A stretch of DNA of 64,000 bases from Paraplanobispora siamensis. Lineage in GTDB: Bacteria > Actinomycetota > Actinomycetes > Streptosporangiales > Streptosporangiaceae. A program made the translations under genes and the position numbers. Below the pieces are notes generated by a model that was not told where the DNA came from, did no database searches, and saw nothing but the letters and a program-made list of their open reading frames with translations. Location: NCBI RefSeq assembly GCF_016863175.1, contig NZ_BOOJ01000032.1, positions 1-64,000 of the forward strand. The letters are read 5' to 3'. This document shows, piece by piece, positions 26,570 through 35,320 of this stretch (the stretch's first letter is position 1; the number at the start of each line of letters is the position of its first letter).

Positions 26570-27511
26570 TCAGCCGAGCACGTCGACGGCGAGCAGGCAG
26601 GTGTCGTCCTCCGGGGCGCGCCCGCCGGCCGCCTCCACCAGGCGGTCCAGCCCGCCCTCAAGGTCGTCGCGGCGGATCCGGGCCGCCGCCTCCACGGCCA
26701 GCGCGAGACCCTCGTCGATGTCGCGGGCGCGCCGCTCGACCAGGCCGTCGGTGAACAGCAGCAGCAGGTCGCCCGTGCGCAGGCGCACACTGGTCCGTTC
26801 GTAGGCCAGGCCGGAGGCGGCGCCGAGCAGCACCCCGGCGGGCGGGTCGAGCTGGACGGCGGCCCCGTCGCGGACCAGGATCGGCGCGGGATGCCCGGCC
26901 TGACCCCAGGTGAACGTCCGGGTGGCCGGGTCGAGATGGCCGACGACCGCGGTCGCCGTCGCCTCGGCCATGCGGTGCAGGACCAGCTCGTTGAGCCACG
27001 TCAGGAGTTGGTCCGGCGGGCGGCCGGTGACGGCCAGGCCGACCAGGGCGTGGCGGAGCTGGGCCATCCTGGCGATCGCGGGCAGGCCGTGCCCGGAGAC
27101 GTCGCCGACCGCCAGGACCGTCCGGCCGTCGGGCAGGGAACTGGCGTCGTACCAGTCGCCGCCGAGGCTGGCCAGCGTCCCGGCCGGCACGTAGCGCACC
27201 GTGACACGGGCGTGCGGCAGGTCGACGGCGGTGCCGGGGCCGGGGAGGATCGCGTCGCGCAGGGCGGCGTTGACGTGCCGCTGACCGGCCGCCTGGTCGA
27301 TGATGTCCTGCAACCACCGGGAGGAGCCCGGCGGGGGGTGCTCGGCGCGTGTCTGCAACGCGGTGAGCTGGATGTTCTCGACGACCACGCGGCCGTCCGG
27401 TTCGTCACGCGGCCGCCGCAGGGTCCGGGCGGCGGCCGGTGAGGCCGGATCGGTCACGAGGTCGTTTCGTGGGTGGAGGGGTGGCTGTGAGCCGCCCACT
27501 ACGCCGACCAT
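26570..27511 (-). CDS. SpoIIE-type PP2C serine phosphatase
   Basis: A protein phosphatase of about 313 residues. An N-terminal 80-residue segment is followed by a SpoIIE domain: GGDWYDASSLPDGR, VLAVGDVSGHGLPAIARM, WGQAGHPAPILV, LLLLFTDGLVERR and APEDDTCLLAVDV, with the metal-binding Asp residues in place. Such enzymes usually dephosphorylate STAS antagonists of anti-sigma kinases. No STAS gene is adjacent here, so its target is encoded elsewhere. The start is uncertain: ATG 27511 or GTG 27457. Confidence 0.86.
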   Translation of the reverse strand: MVGVVGGSQPPLHPRNDLVTDPASPAAARTLRRPRDEPDGRVVVENIQLTALQTRAEHPPPGSSRWLQDIIDQAAGQRHVNAALRDAILPGPGTAVDLPHARVTVRYVPAGTLASLGGDWYDASSLPDGRTVLAVGDVSGHGLPAIARMAQLRHALVGLAVTGRPPDQLLTWLNELVLHRMAEATATAVVGHLDPATRTFTWGQAGHPAPILVRDGAAVQLDPPAGVLLGAASGLAYERTSVRLRTGDLLLLFTDGLVERRARDIDEGLALAVEAAARIRRDDLEGGLDRLVEAAGGRAPEDDTCLLAVDVLG

Positions 27512-27692
27512 GGAGCTCGCTCTCAGGATTCGGGTTCGGGCTTTTCGGCAGACGCCCGTCGACGAAATGTGAGCGCCATTGCACGGAGTGTAGTGACGTC
27601 GTCGCTCCGACGACAACATTTCCCGCCCCTGCCTCCTGCGACGGGTCCGGCGCGCCGGTGCCCGCGCCGGATCGGAGGACTAGATTGGTGCC

Positions 27693-28808
27693 GTGACAAA
27701 GGAGTCCTCTGATCTTTACCCCGTCGCCCGCCTGGCCGCAGCCCAGGAGGCGACCGCCGCGGCCGGCCTCGACGCCCTGCTGCTGACCCCCGGCCCCGAC
27801 CTGCGCTACGTGACCGGATACGAGGCGCTGCCGCTGGAGCGGCTGACCTGTCTCGTGCTGCCCGCCCGTGGTGAGGCCTTCCTGATGGTGCCGCGGCTGG
27901 AGCTGGCCGCGGCCGAGCACTCCCCGGCCTCGCGGCTCGGCATCGAGTTCGTGGCCTGGGAGGAGACGGACGACCCCTACGCGGCGGTCGCCGCCCGGCT
28001 GGGCGCGGTGAGCAGGGTCGGGCTGGCCGACCGGATGTGGGCGATGCAGTCGCTGCGCTTCCGTGACGCGCTGCCCGGGGCCGAGCAGGTGCTCGCCGGG
28101 ACCGTCCTGCGCGGGCTGCGCATGCGCAAGAGCCCGGCCGAGGTCGCCGCGCTGCGTGAGGCGGGCGCCGCGATCGACGCCGTCCACGCGCAGGTGCCCG
28201 GCTTCCTGAAGGCGGGCCGGACCGAGCGCGAGGTCGGCAGGGACATCGCCGAGGCCATCCTCGCCGCGGGGCACGCGACCGTCGACTTCGTCATCGTCGG
28301 CTCCGGCCCCAACGGCGCCAGCCCGCACCACGAGCTGTCCGACCGGGTCATCCAGGCCGGCGAGCCGATCGTGGTCGACATCGGCGGCCAGATGCCCAGC
28401 GGCTACTGCTCCGACTCCACGCGGGTCTACTCGATCGGTGAGCCCCCGGCGGGTTTCACGAAGTACTACGAGGTGCTCCGGCGCGCCCAGGAGGCGGCCT
28501 GCGCCGCCGTACGGCCCGGAGTGCCGTGCGAGGAGATCGACGCCGCCGCCCGCGAGGTGATCGCCGCCGAGGGCTACGGCGACTACTTCATCCACCGCAC
28601 CGGTCACGGCATCGGCCTGGAGACCCACGAGGAGCCCTACATCGTGGCGGGCAACACCGAGCCGATGGCCCCCGGCTTCGCCTTCTCCGTCGAGCCCGGC
28701 ATCTACATGCCCGGCGCGCACGGCGCCCGCATCGAGGACATCCTCGTCTGCACCGAGGACGGCGGCGAGCGGGTCAACCACCGCCCGCGCGATCTCGTCG
28801 TCGTGTAG
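27693..28808 (+). CDS. M24 family metallopeptidase (Xaa-Pro aminopeptidase-like)
   Basis: A 371-residue creatinase-fold peptidase predicted to remove residues before proline. A variable N-terminal domain (1-135) precedes the pita-bread catalytic domain. The five metal ligands are visible: VVDIGG, CSDSTR, RTGHGIG, FSVEPGIY and ARIEDIL. The GTG start follows a TAGATT-like element by about eight bases and may be leaderless. It probably acts in cytoplasmic peptide recycling. Confidence 0.9.
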   Translation: MTKESSDLYPVARLAAAQEATAAAGLDALLLTPGPDLRYVTGYEALPLERLTCLVLPARGEAFLMVPRLELAAAEHSPASRLGIEFVAWEETDDPYAAVAARLGAVSRVGLADRMWAMQSLRFRDALPGAEQVLAGTVLRGLRMRKSPAEVAALREAGAAIDAVHAQVPGFLKAGRTEREVGRDIAEAILAAGHATVDFVIVGSGPNGASPHHELSDRVIQAGEPIVVDIGGQMPSGYCSDSTRVYSIGEPPAGFTKYYEVLRRAQEAACAAVRPGVPCEEIDAAAREVIAAEGYGDYFIHRTGHGIGLETHEEPYIVAGNTEPMAPGFAFSVEPGIYMPGAHGARIEDILVCTEDGGERVNHRPRDLVVV

Positions 28809-28945
28809 GCCCTGGCAGGCCCCGGCGCCCGCACCGGCCCCCGCGCGGATCGGGGAGCGGGCGCCGGATGCCACAATCGGGGTGGCCGGCGATCCCGGCC
28901 GCCCCGTTGCCCCTGTTCCACGCCCATGACCTGGAGTGTGCGGAG

Positions 28946-30097
28946 ATGTCCGTCGAGCGTGTCCTTCCCACCCCCGAGGCCCACGACCTGCTGGACCTGG
29001 TCCGTGACCTGATCGGCAAGGAGGTCGCGCCCCGGGCCGCGGCAGACGAGTCCGCCGGGCGCTTCCCCCGCGAGGTGTTCACCACTCTCGGCGCGGCGGG
29101 CCTGCTGGGCCTGCCGTACCCCGAGGAGCACGGCGGGGCCGCGCAGCCGTACGAGGTCTACCTCCAGGTGATCGAGGAGCTGGCGGCGGGCTGGCTGGCG
29201 GTCGGGCTGGGACTGTCGGTGCACACCCTGTCGTGCTTCCCGGTCGCCGCCTACGGCACCGACGCCCAGCGCGAGGAGCTGCTCCCGGCGATGCTCGGCG
29301 GCGAGCTGCTGGGCGCCTACTGCCTGTCGGAGCCCCACTCCGGCTCCGACGCCGCGGCCCTGACGACCAGGGCCGTCCGCGACGCCGACGGCTACGCCGT
29401 GGACGGGGTGAAGGCCTGGATCACCCACGGCGGCGCCGCCGACTTCTACACCCTCATGGCCCGCACCTCCCCCGACGGGGCGCGCGGCATCTCCTGTTTC
29501 CACGTGCCCGCCACGACGCCGGGACTGTCGTTCGGCGAGCCCGAGCGCAAGATGGGCATGAAGTCCTCGCCGACCGCCCAGGTCCGCTTCGACGGGGTAC
29601 GGCTGGCGCCCGAGGCGCTGGTGGGCGCCGAGGGTGAGGGCTTCCGCATCGCGATGGCCGCCTTGGACGGCGGCAGGCTCGGCATCGCCGCCTGCGCCGT
29701 CGGCGTGGCGCAGGCCGCGTTCGAGGCGGCCTCCTCCTACGCCAGGGAGCGCAGCCAGTTCGGCTCGCGCATCGTCGACTTCCAGGGCGTGTCCTTCATG
29801 CTGGCCGACATGGCCACCCAGATCACCGCGGCCCGGGCCCTCTACCTGGAGGCCGCCCGCGCCCGCGACGCGGGCCGGCCGTACGGCACGCAGGCGGCGA
29901 TGGCCAAGCTGTTCGCCACCGACGTGTGCATGAAGGTCACCACCGACGCCGTTCAGGTGCTCGGCGGCTACGGTTACGTGGAGGACTTCCCGGTCGAGCG
30001 CTACATGCGTGAGGCCAAGGTCCTGCAGATCGTCGAGGGCACCAACCAGGTCCAGCGCCTGGTCATCGGCCGCGCCATCGCCAAGAGCGACCGCTGA
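28946..30097 (+). CDS. Acyl-CoA dehydrogenase
   Basis: A 383-residue flavin dehydrogenase that introduces a trans double bond into acyl-CoA. It has the N-terminal helical domain, the flavin-contact segment AYCLSEPHSGSDAAAL, and a C-terminal helical domain (ARERSQFGSRIVDFQG, VQVLGGYGYVEDFPVER) with the catalytic Glu in QIVEGTNQVQR. ATG 28946 has GGAG nine bases upstream. Chain-length preference cannot be read from the sequence. Confidence 0.92.
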   Translation: MSVERVLPTPEAHDLLDLVRDLIGKEVAPRAAADESAGRFPREVFTTLGAAGLLGLPYPEEHGGAAQPYEVYLQVIEELAAGWLAVGLGLSVHTLSCFPVAAYGTDAQREELLPAMLGGELLGAYCLSEPHSGSDAAALTTRAVRDADGYAVDGVKAWITHGGAADFYTLMARTSPDGARGISCFHVPATTPGLSFGEPERKMGMKSSPTAQVRFDGVRLAPEALVGAEGEGFRIAMAALDGGRLGIAACAVGVAQAAFEAASSYARERSQFGSRIVDFQGVSFMLADMATQITAARALYLEAARARDAGRPYGTQAAMAKLFATDVCMKVTTDAVQVLGGYGYVEDFPVERYMREAKVLQIVEGTNQVQRLVIGRAIAKSDR

Positions 30098-30192
30098 CGT
30101 CCCGGTCCCGGCCTGCGCGGTGAGCCCGGCCCGGGTCGCCGACGGACAGGCCGGGGCATTTCAGGAGCGTCCGGTTACCCTGGTGGTGAGGT

Positions 30193-30516
30193 GTGACCGA
30201 CATGTCCGTGACGCTCGTCTTCAACCACCGTCCGCGCATCGATCCCGCCCTGGAGGCCGAGACGGTCTGCTGGGTGTGCGGTGTGGCGGTCGACCCGGCG
30301 GACCGGTCCCTGCACCGGGGCGAGATCGCGCCCGCGCCGCCGGACCCGGACGATCTGCCCCTCCTGGAGGACGTCACCCGGATCGTCCGCGCCGAGCTGG
30401 CCGAGACCTCGATCTCGCTGACCGACGACCAGCTCGACCTGCTGGCCCGCCGCGCCGCCCGGGCCCTGTACCACCGCGGCGCCATCCGCGCACGCAACCG
30501 CTGGCACTCCACCTGA
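30193..30516 (+). CDS. Small unrecognised protein with a CxxC motif
   Basis: 107 residues, or 104 if ATG 30202 is used. It contains one CWVCG motif (residues about 26-30) that could bind metal with other ligands. An acidic middle and a basic helical C-terminus (LDLLARRAARALYHRGAIRA) follow. I do not recognise the family. Codon use looks coding and a hairpin follows the stop. Confidence 0.6.
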   Translation: MTDMSVTLVFNHRPRIDPALEAETVCWVCGVAVDPADRSLHRGEIAPAPPDPDDLPLLEDVTRIVRAELAETSISLTDDQLDLLARRAARALYHRGAIRARNRWHST

Positions 30517-30541
30517 CGGAGATCTCCGGCACGGACCGCAA

Positions 30542-30558
30542 GATCGTCGGAGACGATC
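30542..30558 (+). terminator. Hairpin after the small CxxC gene
   Basis: GATCGTC (30542-30548) pairs with GACGATC (30552-30558) around a GGA loop, followed by an AT-rich ATTAGT. Confidence 0.5.
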
Positions 30559-30647
30559 ATTAGTGTCCCGGCCATGTCTGACAAGGTCTGCTCCCCGCAT
30601 CGGCAGGCGGCGCCGTGACCCTGTGGCCCCGCCTGCTCGACCGGATC

Positions 30648-30715
30648 GGCCCGTGAGGAGGATTGGTACAGGAATTAGCGGTGGCGGACTGAGCCCGGTG
30701 TCGGTTCGGTGACGA
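30648..30715. repeat. Left 68-bp inverted arm of the accessory island
   Basis: This arm matches the reverse complement of 35321-35388 at about 55 of 68 positions without gaps. The best blocks are 31 of 35 at the outer side (containing CAGGAATTAGCGGT) and 15 of 15 in TCGGTTCGGTGACGA. Read on the minus strand it goes GGGCTCGTCACCGAACC then CCGCTAATT, reminiscent of Tn3-family ends (GGGG-TCGTC ... CGCTAAG). Confidence 0.75.
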
Positions 30716-30721
30716 GCCCGG

Positions 30722-30928
30722 TCAGGTCGGCTGGTCGGGCAGGAGGCCGGCCAGCGCGGGGATCTTCGAGGTGGTGGCCGGGTCCTCAAACAGCAGCACC
30801 CCGTCGGCCGGGCGGAACCCCTCGGCGAAGCCTCCGGTCCGCACGAGGAGGCGGGCCTCGGTGAGGATGTGGCGCTGGCACAGCAGGGACTGGGCCGCGG
30901 TGGACACCCGCGAGTAGACGATCCGCAC
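30722..30928 (-). pseudogene. Fragment of a serine recombinase (resolvase N-terminus)
   Basis: A 68-residue open frame. VRIVYSRVSTAAQSLLCQRH matches the catalytic N-terminus of resolvase/invertase enzymes, including the Ser in RVST. It then reads VLLFEDPATTSKIPAL where a resolvase has its FxDxxSG-like segment, and stops. Most of the catalytic domain and all of the DNA-binding domain are missing. The stop abuts the left inverted arm. It is probably a remnant of a transposon tnpR. Confidence 0.5.
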
Positions 30929-31592
30929 CGAAGGCTCCCCGGGGAAAGGGCGATGAGCTCTTCTCCCCATCGGGAAATCCGGTCGTCAATCCGAGCTTGA
31001 AAGCGACCGCTCGGGGTGTGCTTTCATCTCTGGTGTCCGGTTTTCTGGGCGGTGCGGGGCGGGTTCGGCGAGACGTCGGGAAACCTTCTGATTCCGACAT
31101 CCAGAGAAGGCGCCAAGCGCGATCAAGCCCTCTTCGGGGCTATCGACACGTTTGTAACGGAGGGCTGTCTTATGGTGGGCGCGCAAGGCCTGCATGGGTG
31201 GTTCTACGCACGACTTTGGGAGCCAAGTTCAGCCGGTTCTGGTGCCAGGTGCAGGTCCGATAAAGAGTTTGATCGCGAACGGCTTCCGGTATCACGCGCC
31301 GCCCTCGCCGGCGAGCACGGACAAGGCCGTCAGGCTCGCCGCCCGTTCAGGTCATTCGTTCTCGACTCCGCCTCCGGGCGCTTCACATGGACATGCCGCG
31401 CTGCCCTCGGCGCAAGCAGCAGCCCACGCTGATGGTCCGCTTCTCCTACAAGATCGAGGAGGTGTGCCCGGGAATGCATCCCACAGTCCTTCGTCGATGT
31501 CGGGCTTGTGATGTATGGTCTGCATCGAGAGTTCATTGCATGATGAATTAGCTGGAACGAGTCGGAGTGCGGGAGCCCTCAAGGAGGACTTC
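30929..31592. other. Gene-poor, lower-GC stretch inside the island
   Basis: Several short overlapping open frames occur on both strands, but none has a ribosome site or family resemblance. The base composition is visibly less GC-rich than the flanks. It ends with the strong AAGGAGG site of the next gene. I see no RNA gene. Confidence 0.45.
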
Positions 31593-32096
31593 GTGGATTC
31601 GGTACGCCAGCTCGCCATCGGCGCTCCGGCTCGCCGATACCGCGCGCACGTCGGCGCGGTGCTCGTATTGATCGCCTGGTGGGGATTCGGCAACCTATAC
31701 GAGGCCATCGTGGTGGTGCCGTGGCTGTGGCGCCTGCCGCCCGGGTCGCTCCCCGGCGAATTCCAGCCAGGCAGTCCCGTGTTCTATTTCGTGCCGACGG
31801 GCGTCGCTCTGCTCGCGCTCGCCTGGACGCTGGTCATTCGCGTCTACCGGGATCCGTACCGCCCTGGACGTGCCGTGCTGGGCGCCAGTGCTCTCATCAC
31901 GATCGCGGCCGCCGGTACCGGGATCCTGGTCAGCGCTGTCAATCCGACGTTCCGCGATCCTGCGGCGAGCGTGTCCGATGTGCACACCGCGATCGTGATG
32001 TGGGAGGCAGGCAATGCGGTGCGTCTCGCCCTCGCGGCTGCCGCGGCCGTCAGCCTGCTCCGTTGGCAGGCGTCCGCACCGGTTCCAGGACGATAG
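31593..32096 (+). CDS. Four-helix membrane protein, DUF1772/anthrone-oxygenase-like
   Basis: A 167-residue integral membrane protein with four predicted helices at about 20-45, 68-90, 100-122 and 140-158. The conserved-looking YEAIVVVPWLWRLP and VNPTFRDPA segments recall the DUF1772 (anthrone oxygenase-like) family. GTG 31593 is preceded by a perfect AAGGAGG five bases upstream, so it is favoured over the longer open frame. It lies inside the lower-GC island. Family assignment is moderate; function unknown. Confidence 0.6.
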   Translation: MDSVRQLAIGAPARRYRAHVGAVLVLIAWWGFGNLYEAIVVVPWLWRLPPGSLPGEFQPGSPVFYFVPTGVALLALAWTLVIRVYRDPYRPGRAVLGASALITIAAAGTGILVSAVNPTFRDPAASVSDVHTAIVMWEAGNAVRLALAAAAAVSLLRWQASAPVPGR

Positions 32097-32288
32097 GCCG
32101 AGGCCCCCTCGCCAACGATGAGACGGTACCAAGCCCCACTGAACAAAAAATCAGCGTCAACGACGTGGTACCGCTGGTCGTGCGTACCTGGTACCGGAAC
32201 CCGTTCGTAGAACCATGCATGGGAGGCGCACTCTGATGAACGGGCTTCGCCGTACTGGACGGGGTGCCTGGATGAACCCTCCAGGCCG

Positions 32289-33137
32289 GTGGCGCGTCCC
32301 TCTGATGGGAGGAGATCGCGTTTGACCGTCATCGCGTTGCTCGCGTCGTTGAGCGCCTGCGGCCAGTCTGGTGCCGGCCCGGTGTCCACTGTGGCCGGGA
32401 CCGAGACGATCGTGTTGCCGCGGGCCGATCAGCCCAAAGCGCATCGGCCCACCCTGGAGCGGCTCAAGCGGGAGGCGGCGTCCTCGGGCCGGTCCCTGGA
32501 GGAGGTCGTCAAGCGGTACGCGGCCCGGGTGGCTGCTACCGCGTCACCCGAGCCGACGGACTTCGAGGGGTACGACCCTGCGGTGACCGACCCGGACGTG
32601 GCGATCGACGGCATTCCCTACGCCGAGCTGGCCGGCCTCGGGGCCATCGCCGAATCGGAGGGCATCTCCTACGAGGAGGCCATCGACCGCTTCGGCTCAC
32701 AGTCGTCCAACAGCCGGGTGATCGACAAACTTAACAAGGAGTTCCCTGACGAGATCTCCGGCGTCAGATACGTCGACGACGACCAGCAGGGGCTGCGCGT
32801 CGGCTTCAAGGGGCCCATCCCGACTCGCGCGATCGAGCTGGCCAGGACCCTCCCCATGGAGGTCACCCTGATCGGCGGCAAGGGATTCTCGGCCTCGGAG
32901 CTCCAGCGGGCCCAGGACACGGTCGTCTCCCGGCTCCGATCCCGTCCTGAGGTGGCCACGATGATGGCGCACTCAGATGAGGAGACCGGCCAAGTCAAGG
33001 TCACAGTTCAGCCGAAGGCGATGCCGGACGATGCCGAGAAGTTCAAGCGCGGGCTTCAGCTCCCGCAGCTGGACAATCCGCACATCACCGTCGAGGTCAC
33101 GCTCTCCGCCGATGCGGTCGCCGTTCGGCCGCAGTGA
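32289..33137 (+). CDS. Putative lipoprotein of unknown function
   Basis: A 282-residue protein with an arginine-rich start, hydrophobic core and lipobox LSAC followed by GQSG, so probably a lipoprotein. The mature part is hydrophilic: helical KREAASSGRSLEEVVKRYAA, then EGISYEEAIDRFG and a segment with two alpha-beta units (GLRVGFKGPIPTRAIELA, TVEVTLSADAVAVRP region). No domain is recognised. An alternative TTG start at 32322 has a better GGAGGAG site but removes the basic residues of the signal peptide. Confidence 0.55.
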   Translation: MARPSDGRRSRLTVIALLASLSACGQSGAGPVSTVAGTETIVLPRADQPKAHRPTLERLKREAASSGRSLEEVVKRYAARVAATASPEPTDFEGYDPAVTDPDVAIDGIPYAELAGLGAIAESEGISYEEAIDRFGSQSSNSRVIDKLNKEFPDEISGVRYVDDDQQGLRVGFKGPIPTRAIELARTLPMEVTLIGGKGFSASELQRAQDTVVSRLRSRPEVATMMAHSDEETGQVKVTVQPKAMPDDAEKFKRGLQLPQLDNPHITVEVTLSADAVAVRPQ

Positions 33138-33352
33138 GCGCCACCGAAGCCTCCGACGAGCGCACGGCCCGAACCCAAGGTTGATCCTTCGCTCTGCTAC
33201 CTGGCGGCTGGGGAGACATGTTCGGCTGCTGCTCAAGCCCCTTCCACGTCGTAGATGGCGGCGATGTCTGGTGACATTCCGTGACGTCGGTCAGATGTCC
33301 CTGACGCGATCGACGCACTCTCGTGCCGATGTGCGAGGGCTGCCGGTGCTAG

Positions 33353-33373
33353 GAGCTGTTCGAGGTTCGGATC
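33353..33373 (+). repeat. Left terminal inverted repeat of the IS
   Basis: GAGCTGTTCGAGGTTCGGAT plus C. It matches the reverse complement of the right end with one difference at the third base. Confidence 0.88.
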
Positions 33374-34016
33374 ATGTGGTTGAGGTGAGGAGCCTCAGCC
33401 ACATGACCGAGCCTCGGAGATAGAGCCCGGCCTCGTAGCTTTCCGGGGCCTTGTCGTAGCGGGTCGCCAGACCCCGCCAGGTCTTGATCTTCTGGAAGCA
33501 GCGTTCAACGGTGTTGCGCTCCTTGTAGAGATCGCTGTCGTAGCCGACGGGCCGGCCGCCCCGGCTGCCCTTCTTCCTGCGGTTGGCGGCCTGGTCCTTC
33601 TTCTCCGGGATGACCGCCTTGACGTGACGTTTCCTCAGGTAGGCGCGGTTGGCGCGGGAGGAGTACGCCTTATCCGCGGCGACCGCGTCCGGCCGGGTGC
33701 GGGGCCGGCCGACCGGACCGGGAACGCGGATTGTGTCCATGACGGCGATGAACTGCGGGCAGTCGGCGGCCTGGCCGGGCGTGAGCACGAACACCAGCGG
33801 CAGCCCTCGGGCCTCGACCGCGGCATGGACCTTGCTGCTCAGCCCGCCTCGGGATCGGCCGAGCCCGGCAGCCGTGGCCCGGGCCCTGCGGCGTCGCCGC
33901 GTGGCGGCGCGATCGTGGTCCGACGACGCGTCCGGACCGTTCCTGCCGTCCGTGCTGGGTACGGTCGGTGGCGCATCACCCGCAGCACCGGCGGCTGCTG
34001 CTCCAGCGCAGCCCCC
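33372..34016 (-). CDS. IS transposase OrfB (reached by -1 frameshift)
   Basis: C-terminal part of the DDE transposase. This frame is open from the slippery site downward and carries GLGRSRGGLSSKVHA, the second catalytic Asp in AVAADKAYSS and the catalytic Glu in ERNTVERCFQKIKTWRG. It has no good start of its own, since the first GTG at 33794 lies inside the catalytic domain. It is therefore expressed as a fusion with OrfA. The stop overlaps the left terminal repeat by two bases. Confidence 0.82.
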   Translation of the reverse strand, partial: GGCAGAAAAGAAGDAPPTVPSTDGRNGPDASSDHDRAATRRRRRARATAAGLGRSRGGLSSKVHAAVEARGLPLVFVLTPGQAADCPQFIAVMDTIRVPGPVGRPRTRPDAVAADKAYSSRANRAYLRKRHVKAVIPEKKDQAANRRKKGSRGGRPVGYDSDLYKERNTVERCFQKIKTWRGLATRYDKAPESYEAGLYLRGSVMWLRLLTSTT

Positions 34017-34402
34017 TTTTCCTCGGTCAGCGCCTGCTCCAGCGCATCCAGCGTCTCGCCGGCCACGGCCAGCCCGGCCGACTCCTGATGGGCCCGCACG
34101 ATCGTGGAATCCACGCTGACCAGCTCCAGCCCGACCTGCCCGCGCGATGCCGCCTCGGCAATCAACGCGTCCATCAACCCTTGGAACACCCCGGCCTTGG
34201 CCCAGCCGTTGAACCGGGAATACAGCGTGGACCAGGGCCCATAGCGTTCGGGGACATCACGCCAGCCGGACCCGGTGCGAAAACGCCACAAGATCCCGTT
34301 GAACTGATCCCGCACCCGCCGCGGCAGCGGCCCGGTAGCCGCCACCGGTAGATGCGGCTCGATCAACGCCCACTCGGCATCCGTCACATCAAAGCGCGCC
34401 AC
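33839..34402 (-). CDS. IS transposase OrfA
   Basis: 187 residues as an unshifted product. The N-terminus FDVTDAEWALIEPHLP is the DUF4096 signature of IS5-type transposases, and the first catalytic Asp lies in VSVDSTIVRAHQE. A canonical -1 slippery heptamer A AAG GGG occupies 34019-34013. Slipping there moves ribosomes into the OrfB frame and yields the full enzyme of about 345 residues. Without slipping, translation continues to 33839. Confidence 0.85.
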   Translation of the reverse strand: MARFDVTDAEWALIEPHLPVAATGPLPRRVRDQFNGILWRFRTGSGWRDVPERYGPWSTLYSRFNGWAKAGVFQGLMDALIAEAASRGQVGLELVSVDSTIVRAHQESAGLAVAGETLDALEQALTEEKGAALEQQPPVLRVMRHRPYPARTAGTVRTRRRTTIAPPRGDAAGPGPRLPGSADPEAG

Positions 34403-34449
34403 GTCCGAGTTCTACCAGCCGCCACCGGTCCGCCACCGGGCCACACCTA

Positions 34450-34470
34450 GATCCGAACCTCGAACAGTTC
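34450..34470 (-). repeat. Right terminal inverted repeat of the IS
   Basis: Read on the minus strand, GAACTGTTCGAGGTTCGGAT plus C. It is followed on the plus strand by the CTAG duplication. Confidence 0.88.
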
Positions 34471-35037
34471 CTAGGCCGGGTCGAGGTACATCGGTGCCGG
34501 CTCTCCGTAGTGCACCCGTCGAACAGCACCGGGCAGGGCTTTGCTCAGAGCCTGGGACGCGTCGACGGAACATCCGACGGTGAACTCGATCTCCTCGTCG
34601 ACCTCGCAGGCCAGGCACCAGGCTTGATCTTCGGGCCATACGAGGTGGGGGTCTTGATAGCCCAGTGCAGAGCCGTACCAGGCGAGGGCGGGCGCGTCGC
34701 TCAGTACGTCGACAGGGCCGGTGAACAGCAGCATCTCCCGATGAGGAATGTCCACCCGCGGCGCTTCGGGAGCCGGCGGGTGCCCGCCCCACCCCTCCCA
34801 GATCGCCGCGTATCCGCTGGAAGGCGTGGCCGTGCATGTCGCGAGAGCCGCCAGTGCCACGCGAACGGCGCGATCTTCTCCCTGCGGGTCGACATCCTGC
34901 ACCCCATGGGCAAAGGCGATACGCACATACGCATCGAAGCCTGGTGGGCCGTAGCGGACAAGATCCCACCAATCGACATCAGTGCGGAGCAGCCATCGAG
35001 CCGCGTCGGCATTCGGAGCGGGTCGCACCTCGGTCAT
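34471..35037 (-). CDS. Unrecognised protein with an MTEVRPAPNADAARWLL start
   Basis: A 188-residue soluble protein. Aromatic-rich segments VDWWDLVRYGPPGFDAYVRI, SGYAAIWEGWGG and LAWYGSALGYQDPHLVWP stand out, with CLACEVDEEIEFTVGC near the C-terminus. It resembles widespread actinomycete hypothetical proteins whose function is unknown to me. ATG 35037 (GAGG just upstream) is preferred. The open frame continues 81 residues further upstream, but that part is a fragment of a different protein. The TAG stop lies in the CTAG beside the IS, so the coding region appears complete. Confidence 0.68.
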   Translation of the reverse strand: MTEVRPAPNADAARWLLRTDVDWWDLVRYGPPGFDAYVRIAFAHGVQDVDPQGEDRAVRVALAALATCTATPSSGYAAIWEGWGGHPPAPEAPRVDIPHREMLLFTGPVDVLSDAPALAWYGSALGYQDPHLVWPEDQAWCLACEVDEEIEFTVGCSVDASQALSKALPGAVRRVHYGEPAPMYLDPA

Positions 35038-35088
35038 GTCCTCAGTTTGTCGCAACCGCAGACGGTAACCGAGACGGGGCTTGTCACG

Positions 35089-35280
35089 GCGCGGTGGCCG
35101 GGTCGTCGACCACACCCGCGCCGCCACAAAGCGACGCAGTCCGTCCTCTCCTTCGGCGAAGTCTCGGTAGCGCAGCAACTCGCGGATCTCCCACGCGTGT
35201 TCGTACACCCTCTGCTGACGCTGTCCGTACTCGGCGAACTCCTCCGGAGCCACACCGAGCTGCTCAGCGACGAAAGGCAT
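35089..35280 (-). pseudogene. Fragment of a Tn3-family transposase N-terminus
   Basis: About 64 residues, FVAEQLGVAPEEFAEYGQ, HAWEIRELLRYRDFAE and GLRRFVAARVW, match the DUF4158 N-terminal domain of Tn3-type TnpA. The first about 90 residues of that protein and its catalytic part are missing. The frame is open through to the following gene, giving a chimeric reading frame. With the resolvase fragment at 30.7 kb this suggests a decayed Tn3-type transposon. Confidence 0.68.
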
Positions 35281-35320
35281 GACCCCGGAACGTACGACCC
35301 CTCATCCGGGCAAACCCGCT

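Larger units (their letters stand above)
33353..34470 (-). mobile_element. Intact IS5-family (IS427-like) insertion sequence
   Basis: A 1,118-bp element with 21-bp terminal inverted repeats (one mismatch) and two overlapping transposase frames. It is flanked on both sides by CTAG (33349-33352 and 34471-34474), a likely target duplication of the YTAR type used by this group. All three DDE residues are present. The right-hand CTAG supplies the TAG stop of the neighbouring gene, so the insertion landed exactly at that gene's end. Confidence 0.9.

Noticed and set aside
30574-30656. Short frames before the left island arm as a gene cut by the transposon
   Set aside because: The frame starting at the ATG near 30574 stops before the arm begins, and the other frame is only 13 codons long, so interruption by the island cannot be shown.
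31016-31432. Plus-strand frames in the low-GC island
   Set aside because: Overlapping frames on both strands, no ribosome sites and no recognisable segments.
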